Shown in pieces: positions 29,927 to 38,123 of a stretch of 64,000 bases of DNA; the stretch's first letter is position 1; the number at the start of each line of letters is the position of its first letter. The notes beneath the pieces are model-generated. The model worked only from the letters and a program-made list of their open reading frames with translations, was not told where the DNA came from and did no database searches. The DNA is from Gammaproteobacteria bacterium (GTDB taxonomy: Bacteria > Pseudomonadota > Gammaproteobacteria > Steroidobacterales > Woeseiaceae): NCBI GenBank assembly GCA_009937525.1, contig JAACFE010000006.1, positions 1 to 64,000 on the forward strand, read 5' to 3'. The position numbers and the translations under genes are program-made.

Positions 29927-31454
29927 CCGTCCCGTGGCTTTCATAAAACGCGCGCTCTACAAGCTTTTCGGCAAAGCCGAGCGGGTCTTCGAATACGCGT
30001 TCGGTCAACGCTGCAACCCGTTTACCTGGCTCGGCTCCTTCGGCTGGTTCTTCTACTGGATCACAGCAGCCACCGGCATATACCTCTACATCTTCTTCGA
30101 TACGGGCATCGTCGATGCTTACGCATCGGTCGAGTACATGACCAACGAGCAGTGGTATGCGGCGGGTGTCATGCGGAGCCTGCATCGGTATGCTTCGGAT
30201 GCGCTCGTCATTGTCGTTGTGCTTCACCTGCTTCGCGAATTCGCCATGGATCGCCTGCGTGGCAAGCATTTCTTCGCGTGGCTGACCGGCGTACCGCTGC
30301 TGGCGTTCATCTATATCTGCGGCATCAGCGGCTACTGGCTCGTGTGGGACAAGCTGGCCCAGTACATTGCAGTGGCCACCAGCGAATGGCTCGATGCATT
30401 GCCGCTCTTCGCCGAGCCGATCGCTAACAATTTTCTCGACAGCACGACGCTCGGCGGCCGCTTCTTCACGCTCATGGTGCTCATCCACATATTCGCGCCG
30501 CTGTTCATGCTGTTGCTCATGTGGGTTCATGTCCAGCGCCACTCCAACGCGCGGGTCAATCCACCGCGCTCACTCGCAATAGGTACGCTCGTCGCCATGG
30601 TTGCGCTGTCGCTGTTCTACCCGGCCGTCAGCCAGGGGCCAGCAGACCTCGACGTCGTGCCGGCGACCGTGAATCTCGACTGGTTCTACCTGGCGGGATA
30701 CCCGTTACTCGACGTCGTGCCCGGTGGCCAGCTGTGGCTCTATCTCATCGGCGGCTTCGCGATGCTCGCCGTCCTGCCGTGGCTGCCGCCTGAGGCGAAG
30801 ACACCGGAAGCAATGGTCAACCTGGCGAACTGCAACGGCTGCTCGCGCTGCTTCGACGATTGCCCGTTCAGCGCGCTCACCATGGTGCCGCGCTCCGACG
30901 GCAAGCCGTACGAACTCGAGCCGGTAGTCGATCCCAACAACTGCACGAGTTGCGGTGTATGCGCAGGGTCCTGTCCGACCTCGACACCATTTCGCCGCGC
31001 AAAGCCGATCGAGCCGGGCATCGAGCTGCCACACAGGACGATCGGTGCACTGCGGGAGCAGATCATGGCGCCGTGGGCGCCGCCAAACGGGAGTCCACGC
31101 GTCCTGGTCTTTTCCTGCGACCACAGTAATTGCGAACGGCTGAGCGGCGACGATATACGCGTGGTCCAGTTGCCCTGTGTCGGCATGCTGCCGCCGTCTT
31201 TCGTGGACTTCGCGCTGGCGAGAAACTTCGCCGATGGCGTAATGATCGCCGGGTGCGCGGAGAACGACTGTTTTCACCGGCTCGGTAACGAATGGACAGC
31301 TCAGCGGATGCAGCGGCAGCGGGATCCCCGGCTACGGCAACGGGTACCCGAGGAGCGATTGCAGATGGCGTGGCTGCCCGCGCTGGCAGGCCGTCGACGG
31401 GAGGCAATAGTCGCAGCATTCAGAAAACAGCTGAAGGGGTCGAGCGATGGCTAA
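29904..31454 (+). CDS. Fusion: cytochrome b + two 4Fe-4S clusters + MvhD-like domain
   Basis: About residues 20-225 are a four-helix cytochrome b (bc1/b6 N-terminal type) with heme His in MRSLHRYASDALVIVVVLHLLREF and the later HIFAPLF/WVHVQRH pair. About 230-300 add further helices. Next are two 4Fe-4S motifs, CNGCSRCFDDCPF and CTSCGVCAGSCPT. The last about 130 residues match the MvhD/hydrogenase-delta domain (VFSCDHSNC, LPCVGML, GCAENDCFHRLGN). MvhD normally relays electrons in heterodisulfide-reductase complexes. Here the protein may link quinol or a cytoplasmic donor to NO or nitrite reduction; that is inference. The start may be ATG 29904 (overlapping senC) or GTG 29934. It is an operon member. 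Confidence 0.85.
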   Translation: MSGAARDDRPVAFIKRALYKLFGKAERVFEYAFGQRCNPFTWLGSFGWFFYWITAATGIYLYIFFDTGIVDAYASVEYMTNEQWYAAGVMRSLHRYASDALVIVVVLHLLREFAMDRLRGKHFFAWLTGVPLLAFIYICGISGYWLVWDKLAQYIAVATSEWLDALPLFAEPIANNFLDSTTLGGRFFTLMVLIHIFAPLFMLLLMWVHVQRHSNARVNPPRSLAIGTLVAMVALSLFYPAVSQGPADLDVVPATVNLDWFYLAGYPLLDVVPGGQLWLYLIGGFAMLAVLPWLPPEAKTPEAMVNLANCNGCSRCFDDCPFSALTMVPRSDGKPYELEPVVDPNNCTSCGVCAGSCPTSTPFRRAKPIEPGIELPHRTIGALREQIMAPWAPPNGSPRVLVFSCDHSNCERLSGDDIRVVQLPCVGMLPPSFVDFALARNFADGVMIAGCAENDCFHRLGNEWTAQRMQRQRDPRLRQRVPEERLQMAWLPALAGRRREAIVAAFRKQLKGSSDG

Positions 31455-31950
31455 CGTGTACGCGGTGACACTGCAGGCGCTTGCTTACCTTGGTCTTATG
31501 GCAGTCATTGCTTACCTGTCGGCATCGCCCGCGTACAACTACGCGAGTTCCGATGTGGCGGCCATCAAGCTGTCGCTGAGCCATCCCGCGGACCGGGTGA
31601 AACCCTGTGTTCGGCTGACGCCCGAGCAGATCGCCGAGCTGGCGCCGAATATGCGACTGGCCGAGCAGTGCGAACGTGAGCGGCTGCCGCTGACGGTCAG
31701 GCTCGAAATCGACGGCAAGTTGCTGGCACAGATCGAGGCTCTGCCGTCCGGACTGTGGAATGACGGGCCCGCATCCGTTTACGAGCGGTTCGAGGTCGAA
31801 CCCGGCAGGCATGCGATCACCGCAAAGCTGCGCCAGTCGGCCCGGCCTGACGGCTGGGACTTCACGCACGCCGAAGATGTAACGCTTGAAGCAGGTCGCT
31901 ATCTTACGATCACGTTCCGGGCAGAAGCAGGAGGATTCAGATTTCGATGA
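31447..31950 (+). CDS. Membrane-anchored protein of unknown function in NO reductase operon
   Basis: The 167-residue product has one N-terminal membrane helix (about residues 5-27) and then an exported beta-rich domain (LPLTVRLEIDGKLL, ERFEVEPGRHAITAKLRQS, GRYLTITFRAE) with two cysteines near residues 54 and 75. It overlaps the upstream gene by 8 bp and the hemerythrin gene by 4 bp, so translation is coupled. I do not recognise the family. The position argues for a role in assembly or electron transfer of this operon's complex. Confidence 0.75.
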   Translation: MANVYAVTLQALAYLGLMAVIAYLSASPAYNYASSDVAAIKLSLSHPADRVKPCVRLTPEQIAELAPNMRLAEQCERERLPLTVRLEIDGKLLAQIEALPSGLWNDGPASVYERFEVEPGRHAITAKLRQSARPDGWDFTHAEDVTLEAGRYLTITFRAEAGGFRFR

Positions 31951-32336
31951 AACTGCTCGGTTGGAAACCGGAATTCAGTGTCGGGAATGCTGCAGTGGAC
32001 CACGAGCATCGCGAGCTGATCGATCTGATCAACAACGTCCATGCTGGAATCAGCGAGGGAGCTGGCCGGGACCAGCTGGTTTCCGGACTCGGGGAAATCT
32101 ATGCACAGATAGCGGCGCACTTTGCGCTGGAGGAAAAAATGATGCGCAATGCCGATTACGTCGGATATGCGCCACATAAAGACGACCATGAGTCACTGCT
32201 CGACCAGTTGACGGAGATCATCGACGCCGTCGAACTGGAGGGCAGATACGACGAGCACGCATTGTCGTCGGTGCTAAACGCCTGGTTCTCGGAGCACTTT
32301 CGTACTCACGACGCAAAATTACACGGAAGGCTTTGA
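31947..32336 (+). CDS. Bacteriohemerythrin
   Basis: The 129-residue protein has the diiron four-helix signature: His21 in VDHEHRELIDLIN, HFALEEKMM, HKDDHESLL and the terminal HFRTHDAKL. Bacteriohemerythrins bind O2 or NO and can store, deliver or detoxify them. In an operon with an NO reductase and Dnr control, NO binding in the cytoplasm is a reasonable inference. The ATG overlaps the previous stop (ATGA). Confidence 0.92.
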   Translation: MKLLGWKPEFSVGNAAVDHEHRELIDLINNVHAGISEGAGRDQLVSGLGEIYAQIAAHFALEEKMMRNADYVGYAPHKDDHESLLDQLTEIIDAVELEGRYDEHALSSVLNAWFSEHFRTHDAKLHGRL

Positions 32337-32423
32337 TCGGCGCCCGGATTAAAGTCACTGATCTTTGCCTTACTCCCCTGGCGCCAAGGCGATATACTGC
32401 CCGCGCTGTTTTAGGGAGCAAGC

Positions 32424-32933
32424 GTGTCAAGAAACGGTATTGGGGAACACACCGGACGGCGAGGCATGATGTCCATTGGCCTTCCGGCCGTCCTCGTCGG
32501 CATCCTGCTGGGCGTCGGCGGTTATACGTTCCTGTATGCAAAGGGATTCTCGTACATGAGCGACGATCCCGAAGTGTGCATCAACTGTCACATCATGCAG
32601 CCGCAGTACGACTCGTGGCAGAAGTCGAGCCACCACGCAGTCGCTGTCTGTGTCGACTGCCACCTGCCACACGACTTCCTCGGCAAATACATCGCGAAGG
32701 CTGACAACGGCTGGCATCATTCGAAGGGCTTCACGCTGCAGAATTTCCACGAGCCGATCATGATCAAGGGCCCGAATTCACGCATTCTCCAGAACAACTG
32801 CCTCGCCTGTCATGAAGACATGGTGCACGAGCTCGTTGTCGGCGTGAACGGACCTGAAGAGGAGGTCCGCTGCGTGCACTGCCATGTCACGGTGGGCCAC
32901 GGCGAGACCACCGGGCTGGGCGGACCGGAATAA
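32424..32933 (+). CDS. nrfH: NrfH-type tetraheme cytochrome c, quinol dehydrogenase
   Basis: The 169-residue NapC/NirT-family protein has one N-terminal membrane helix (about residues 17-38) and four CxxCH motifs (CINCH, CVDCH, CLACH, CVHCH). NrfH oxidises menaquinol and passes electrons to NrfA. It starts at GTG 32424 behind AGGGAG. A TATACT -10-like hexamer (32393-32398) lies 26 bp upstream, so nrfHA may have its own promoter, but I see no FNR box there. nrfA follows after 28 bp. Confidence 0.92.
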   Translation: MSRNGIGEHTGRRGMMSIGLPAVLVGILLGVGGYTFLYAKGFSYMSDDPEVCINCHIMQPQYDSWQKSSHHAVAVCVDCHLPHDFLGKYIAKADNGWHHSKGFTLQNFHEPIMIKGPNSRILQNNCLACHEDMVHELVVGVNGPEEEVRCVHCHVTVGHGETTGLGGPE

Positions 32934-32961
32934 ACATTTAATAAAACCAGGATTCGGGCAA

Positions 32962-34422
32962 ATGAAACGAAATCTACGCGGATGGAGCACGACCAGCATA
33001 TTGGCACTTGTGGTAATCGTCGCGATCGCCACGGCAAGCGTCACGGCGCTACTTGTCAACATGGTCGAGAGACAGACCGAGGCGAAGCAGACCTTCGTTC
33101 GCCTGGCCGAGGTGACCGAAGATACGACGGATCCCGCGGAGTGGGGCATCAACTTCCCGAAGCAGTACGACTCGTACCTGCGCACGGCCGAGGCGACTCG
33201 CACGCGCTTCGGCGGTCACGGCGGCAGCGAAGCACTGCCCGAGCAGAAGATCGAGCGCGACCCGTGGCTACAGCGCATGTTCCGCGGCTACGCGTTCTCC
33301 ATCGACTACCGCGACCGCCGCGGGCACGCCTACATGCTCGTCGACCAGGAGCAGACGGAGCGGCAGACCAAGCCGCAGACCGGTTCATGCCTGCACTGCC
33401 ACGCATCGATCATGCCGTTGTACCGTGAACTCGGTGACGGCGACGCCATGGCCGGATTCGCGGAGAGTTACAAGTACTCCTACAAGGACCTGAACGCGAA
33501 GCTGCATGACCTGGGGCACGGGCACCCCGTCTCGTGCGTGGACTGTCACGACCCGGACACGATGGCGCTCCGCGTGACGCGCCCCGGCTTCATCTACGGC
33601 ATCCAGGCGCTGGCCGAGGGTGACGCCGAGGTTCCGCACCTGCCCACGATGCAGAAGTGGCGGGAAGGTTCGCGCGCCGAACCCTACGACCCGAACGTCG
33701 ACGCGAGCCGCACGGAGATGCGCAGTTATGTCTGCGCGCAATGCCATGTCGAGTACTACTGCGCCAACAAGATGCCGCTGACCTTCCCTTGGGGTGACGG
33801 ACTTACCGCGGACAACGTCGAGAAGTTCTGGGACGAGACCACCTTCGACGACGGCCAGCGTTTCTTCGACTACAAGCATGCGGAGAGCGGCGCCGAGATC
33901 CTGAAGGCACAGCATCCGGAATTCGAGCTCTGGAGCCAGGGCATCCACGCGCGAAGCGGCGTCGCCTGTGCCGACTGTCACATGCCGTACCAGCGCGAGG
34001 GCGCGAGCAAGGTGTCGGATCACTGGGTGCGCAGCCCGCTACTCAACGTGAACCGCGCGTGCCAGACCTGTCACCGATTCTCCGAGGACGAGATCCTGGC
34101 GCGGGTCGATGCGATCCAGCAGCGCAATTTCGACCTGCTGCAGCGGGGCGGTGCGGCGCTCATGGACCTGCTCGATGCGGTCCAGAAAGCGAAGGAAGAG
34201 GGCGCCACCGACGAGCAGCTGAAGCCGGCACTCGAGCTGCAGCGCAAGGCGCAATGGCGTCTCGACTTCATCGCGGCCGAGAACTCGATGGGCTTCCATG
34301 CGCCGCAGGAGGCGGCGCGCGTGCTGGGCGAAGCTGCCGACTATGCCCGTCAGGGCCAGGTTGCGGCCATGAGCTGGCGCGAGGGAGGCGCTACACGGGT
34401 CGCGCAGCAGACGGAGGAATAG
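32962..34422 (+). CDS. nrfA: Pentaheme ammonia-forming cytochrome c nitrite reductase, CxxCH active-site variant
   Basis: It reduces nitrite to ammonium with six electrons in the periplasm. The 486-residue protein has an uncleaved-type N-terminal helix (about 12-33) and five heme motifs: CLHCH (143-147), CVDCH (192-196), CAQCH (258-262, followed by VEYYC), CADCH (336-340) and CQTCH (367-371, followed by RFSEDE). The first, normally CxxCK with Lys as the active-site iron ligand, is CxxCH here, a variant known in some bacteria. Such enzymes do not need the special NrfEFG heme lyase, and none is seen. ATG 32962 gives the signal-anchor start; the frame is open upstream into nrfH. Confidence 0.92.
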   Translation: MKRNLRGWSTTSILALVVIVAIATASVTALLVNMVERQTEAKQTFVRLAEVTEDTTDPAEWGINFPKQYDSYLRTAEATRTRFGGHGGSEALPEQKIERDPWLQRMFRGYAFSIDYRDRRGHAYMLVDQEQTERQTKPQTGSCLHCHASIMPLYRELGDGDAMAGFAESYKYSYKDLNAKLHDLGHGHPVSCVDCHDPDTMALRVTRPGFIYGIQALAEGDAEVPHLPTMQKWREGSRAEPYDPNVDASRTEMRSYVCAQCHVEYYCANKMPLTFPWGDGLTADNVEKFWDETTFDDGQRFFDYKHAESGAEILKAQHPEFELWSQGIHARSGVACADCHMPYQREGASKVSDHWVRSPLLNVNRACQTCHRFSEDEILARVDAIQQRNFDLLQRGGAALMDLLDAVQKAKEEGATDEQLKPALELQRKAQWRLDFIAAENSMGFHAPQEAARVLGEAADYARQGQVAAMSWREGGATRVAQQTEE

Positions 34423-34518
34423 GGTCCGCCGGTCGAGGGCCGTCCAGGACAGCAACGCAACACCAGGCTCGGCCACGGGCAGTCATCCGCGAGTCGGCGG
34501 GTTGATGGGTGCGAGCCG

Positions 34519-36711
34519 TCATCGCTTGTATTGCGCATAGGCGGGCACGCCGGCCGCCAGGTAATCGACCCACTTGCCCTCTTTCACGTAGAAACGCTGC
34601 ATGTCGGGATGGGTGACTACGTCCCTCGACCATATGTGGAATGCCGCGATCAAGTCAGTGCCATACCACGACGGATGTTCCGCCTTTTGCGCCAATATCA
34701 GTTCGACGGCCTTGTCCGGGTCAAGCCGGGACAGAGCAACATGATTCACTACCGGGTAGTCGTCGACCAGGCCTCCATCTTCGTCGAGCAGCGCCTCCCG
34801 CAACTCGCGCATCTTGTCTTTGTCGTCGAGTGTGACGAACGCTCCAGCGGCAAAACGGATTCTGGATATCGGCGCGTCAGGATCGAATAACTGAGCGTAT
34901 TCTCTCTGGGCTTCCATGATGCGCAGGGCCGAGGCTTTCGCATCATCGGGTCGACCGGCAATTCGCTGCGCAGCCCGTACCATGTCGTTCGAAACCGTGT
35001 AAGCGAAGAAATAGTCCCATTTCAGCATTTCCGGCATGGTTTCAACGCTGACATCGAGGATTCCGTCCACATCATGCTGAAACTGCATCAGGCGTATCCT
35101 GGACAAAGTCTCCACGAGCGGATGCTCGAACTGGCCGATACTTTTCGCAAACTCACTCGCATATTCCTCGACGATTGATTCATCCGCCGTCGCAAGGAAT
35201 TGAGTCATGAGGTTATTGAGTCTGCCATAGGGCGACACCTCCGCCAGGGATGTGTCTTCGCCCGTTTCGGGGGCGATCTGGGCCAGGCGCTCGAACAGGC
35301 GGTTGGTCATCTCCTGGTCGCCCATTGACCGGAAATGCTCCAGCGACCCGGTGACTATGCGTGCATGGAATGGGTCGAGTTCGAGGGCCTTGAGAAAGTC
35401 CGCAGTCGCCGGCTCGCTATTACCCTCGATCCTGTGCCACCACGCGAGCACATACCAGGCGTAGGCATTGTCCGGCTCGAGCTCGATGGCCCGGTCGATG
35501 TAGGTTTTGCGACCCGTACGGTAGCCGGTGTCCTCTTGCTCGTTGACGAAATCGCTGCCCAGCGCAAGCAGGGTCTCAACGTTGTCCGGATCCAGGGCGA
35601 CAGCTTTATCCAGTGCCCGTTTTGCAGCTGACCTTACTTCCTCGAAGATTCTGCCGCGTTCCGTATTCGTATCTCCAAACCAGCCATTCTGGATAATCGT
35701 GCGGGCAATATCGTCCAGGACCTCGTTGAGGAATCCCCACGCCTCGACAAAGTCCGGGTCATCCTCGACGGCCGCTTCGAGCAATTCGCGCTGGCGCCGG
35801 AGGGTGGACTCGGACTGGTATTCGCTGCGGTCGATGCTCTTTGCCTTCAGGTACAGGTCGTAGGCCCTGACGCTTCGTGTCGGCATATTGTCGAGGGCGC
35901 CAACTGTCTCCGGCATTATCTCCAGGTGCAGCGAATTGGTAATCTGCCTGGCCACTTCCGACTGGATAGCGAAGACGTCCACGAGCTCACGATCGTAGTT
36001 CCTGGCCCAAAGGTGCGCGTCTTCGACGGCGTCGATGAGCTGCACGGTGATGCGCACATGATTTTCAATACGGCGAACGGAGCCTTCGACGATGTAACGT
36101 GCGTTCAGCTCGCGACCGATATCTTTCACGCTCAGATCCGAATTCGTGTAGCGCAATACCGTCGTACGGGAAACGACGCGAAGGCCCTCTATGCGTGACA
36201 GGTTGGTCAGGATCTCCTCGTGCACGCCCCCGGCGAAAAACGCGTTGTCCGTTGCTGCGCTCATGTTGACTAATGGCAAGACGGCAACAGACTCGGAGCT
36301 CAGCTGGGTTCCGTCAGCAACGACCGCATCGGATGGAGCATCTCCCGCCTGCGTGGCTTCATCCTGCGCATCCGAGAATGTATCCCAGGCGATCAACCCG
36401 ATCGTGATGGCCAACAGGGCGATAAGGACGACGTCGAGTTTTCGGCCGGTCGCCTTGGTGGCGGAGTCCGCACGCTCGACGTCGGCTTCCCGCTTGATGC
36501 CGTCCGGTGTCAGCTCGTAAGCCCAGGCGAAGAACAGGGCAAACGGGAAACCGACGATCCCGATCCACGTGACGAAGGACAGCGTCCAATCCGGCAGGTT
36601 CAGCGCTGGCGAAACCGTGTCGGTGACCTGTATGACAACCCAGCCGAGCAGGACATAGGCCGCGCCGACCCGGAACACGTTTCTGCGCCTGAGTTCGTTG
36701 ATCAATTTCAT
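34519..36711 (-). CDS. TolB-like/TPR membrane protein
   Basis: The complete 730-residue protein starts MKLINELRRRNVFRVGAAYV and has the two-helix module also found in the proteins at 1-594 and (at its C-terminus) 10827-12536. A third helix lies near residues 93-110. About 140-270 is a TolB/FlgO-like domain (SVAVLPLVNMSAATDNAF, ARYIVEGSVRR, HLWARNYDRELVDVF). From about 300 onward is a TPR superhelix (ALDKAVALDPDNVETLLALG, AIELEPDNAYAWYVLAW). It probably projects into the periplasm as a protein-interaction scaffold. Function is unknown. It converges with nrfA and is divergent from the next secreted gene. Confidence 0.82.
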   Translation of the reverse strand: MKLINELRRRNVFRVGAAYVLLGWVVIQVTDTVSPALNLPDWTLSFVTWIGIVGFPFALFFAWAYELTPDGIKREADVERADSATKATGRKLDVVLIALLAITIGLIAWDTFSDAQDEATQAGDAPSDAVVADGTQLSSESVAVLPLVNMSAATDNAFFAGGVHEEILTNLSRIEGLRVVSRTTVLRYTNSDLSVKDIGRELNARYIVEGSVRRIENHVRITVQLIDAVEDAHLWARNYDRELVDVFAIQSEVARQITNSLHLEIMPETVGALDNMPTRSVRAYDLYLKAKSIDRSEYQSESTLRRQRELLEAAVEDDPDFVEAWGFLNEVLDDIARTIIQNGWFGDTNTERGRIFEEVRSAAKRALDKAVALDPDNVETLLALGSDFVNEQEDTGYRTGRKTYIDRAIELEPDNAYAWYVLAWWHRIEGNSEPATADFLKALELDPFHARIVTGSLEHFRSMGDQEMTNRLFERLAQIAPETGEDTSLAEVSPYGRLNNLMTQFLATADESIVEEYASEFAKSIGQFEHPLVETLSRIRLMQFQHDVDGILDVSVETMPEMLKWDYFFAYTVSNDMVRAAQRIAGRPDDAKASALRIMEAQREYAQLFDPDAPISRIRFAAGAFVTLDDKDKMRELREALLDEDGGLVDDYPVVNHVALSRLDPDKAVELILAQKAEHPSWYGTDLIAAFHIWSRDVVTHPDMQRFYVKEGKWVDYLAAGVPAYAQYKR

Positions 36712-36877
36712 CGAGCTATGCGGGCTCCGGATCGATGGGCCTCAAAGTCTATCGCGTTCGCGGTGATCCGTGCTTCAAAAACCCCCATCGAAACAAATAT
36801 TCGCTTGCCGAAAAAAGTGTCTATACTCACTGCACTGTTACCGGGCCAGTAAGAAGTCCGGCATAGGGGAGAAAATC

Positions 36878-37633
36878 ATGAATAACCTTCTGAAGGAAGC
36901 CGCCGCGCTCCAGGGCTGTATGTTGTTGATCGCTGCGGGCGCTGTTCAAGCCGCGGACGAGCCGGCTGAGTCTTTCGTTTACGGCACCTATTCCGTGTGC
37001 GATCTGGCCGGGCAGGAGCGTGCCGACGAAATATACATGCAGGTCGATAAGCCGGCCTATGACGCGGCCGTGGCCGATGGCACCTTGTCCAGCTACAGCT
37101 ACTACGCGCACCACACGGGGGGTAAGTGGCGTCGGGGGAACTTCCTCGTCGCACCGTCGATTGATGCATTGCTGGATGCACAGGATAAGCTCAGCGAGCA
37201 GATCAACGCCGGGAACGAGGACCTGAACGCCGAAGCCGACCAGATCTGCAACGAGCACGAAGATTACATCTGGCGCAGCGTCGCCGGCAAAACTGGCAAC
37301 GCGGAGCCCGGCAAGGCGGTGTTCTCAGTGTACTTCGTATGCGACAGCCGCGAATCGCAGGCCGACGCGATTGTCACGCAGGTGTTTGCGCCCGTCTACG
37401 ACAAGCTGGTGGAGGACGAGAAGCTCACGTCCTGGGGATACCTGGAGCACATCGTCGGCGGGCATGTGCGCCGTATTGCCACCATGAGCGCCACGGACAT
37501 GAAGTCGCTGATGGCGGCGCGCTCGGAGATCAACCAGGCGTTGTCGGACAACCCGCTCGGCGATACGTTTACCGAGATCTGCAGTGCTCACGAAGACTAC
37601 ATGTGGGAAGTAAAAGCCAGCAGCAATCGCTGA
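36878..37633 (+). CDS. Secreted protein with two tandem homologous domains
   Basis: The 251-residue product has a signal peptide ending at AVQAAD and two similar units of about 100 residues. Matching landmarks are YSVCDLAGQERADEIYMQV / YFVCDSRESQADAIVTQV, YYAHHTGGKWRRG / YLEHIVGGHVRRI and ICNEHEDYIW / ICSAHEDYMW. Each unit therefore has one N-terminal and one C-terminal cysteine, perhaps a disulfide. The fold may be a dimeric alpha+beta barrel-like repeat, but I do not recognise a family. ATG 36878 has AGGGGAG upstream; the frame is open to 36770 without a better start. A strong hairpin follows the stop. Confidence 0.82.
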   Translation: MNNLLKEAAALQGCMLLIAAGAVQAADEPAESFVYGTYSVCDLAGQERADEIYMQVDKPAYDAAVADGTLSSYSYYAHHTGGKWRRGNFLVAPSIDALLDAQDKLSEQINAGNEDLNAEADQICNEHEDYIWRSVAGKTGNAEPGKAVFSVYFVCDSRESQADAIVTQVFAPVYDKLVEDEKLTSWGYLEHIVGGHVRRIATMSATDMKSLMAARSEINQALSDNPLGDTFTEICSAHEDYMWEVKASSNR

Positions 37634-37654
37634 TGTAGCACCCTTCCACGCAGC

Positions 37655-37684
37655 ACAGGGACCCGGCCAACGCCGGGTCCCTGT
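37655..37684 (+). terminator. Strong hairpin, probable terminator
   Basis: A perfect 13-bp inverted repeat (ACAGGGACCCGGC / GCCGGGTCCCTGT) with a CAAC loop begins 22 bp after the stop at 37633. No T run follows, but the stem is long and very GC-rich. Confidence 0.7.
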
Positions 37685-37720
37685 AATACTCCACACCGTG
37701 GAAATACGGGTCGACTGACG

Positions 37721-38123
37721 ATGATCCGCACACGATTCGCGCTTCTGCTTGGCGCACTATTGCTTACGAGCGTCATTCTTGCTGATGAGGCCGCGGAGCA
37801 GACGATCGAAGACAGGATATCGGCGGCGGCGATCGAGCATTGGTTGCGGCTCGACTTCGATGGCGACGTTTTCTCCGGACCAGCCTGGGACCGAATCGTG
37901 GCAGAGGGTCGCGCCGCCGGACGAGCCGGTCCTGTGGGGTACCGACTACGAGGTTGCGGGCGATCCGGCGCTGATCCGGGTTGTGCGCGAAGCATGGCCG
38001 GAACCGGATCCGCGGAGTGAGATCATCCTCAATACACTCGAGAAGACACTCTCTATCAACAGGTTCTGGATTCAGGGCAGCGCATGGGAGTCCAACCACG
38101 CAAGAGCGGCGCTGCAGCAGTAG
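37721..38123 (+). pseudogene. Small secreted protein gene with apparent frameshift
   Basis: The first frame gives MIRTRFALLLGALLLTSVIL, a convincing signal peptide, then acidic sequence to about DRIVAEGRA near 37905. After that it turns Arg/Gly-rich and implausible, stopping at 38020. The +1 frame takes over with natural-looking sequence (PPDEPVLWGTDYEVAGD, SEIILNTLEKTLSIN) to a stop at 38123. Together they would make a protein of about 130 residues. Either an indel has broken the gene or there is a sequencing error. The family is unknown. The 3' end overlaps the proposed start of the next gene by 40 bp. Confidence 0.55.

Noticed and set aside
32336-32423. FNR/Dnr box upstream of nrfH
   Set aside because: A TATACT hexamer is present, but no TTGAT-N4-ATCAA or close variant occurs in the gap.
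32962-34422. Octaheme hydroxylamine oxidoreductase or tetrathionate reductase as identity of the multiheme protein
   Set aside because: There are exactly five heme motifs, with CHVEYYC and [11 protein letters not shown], and an NrfH gene directly upstream.
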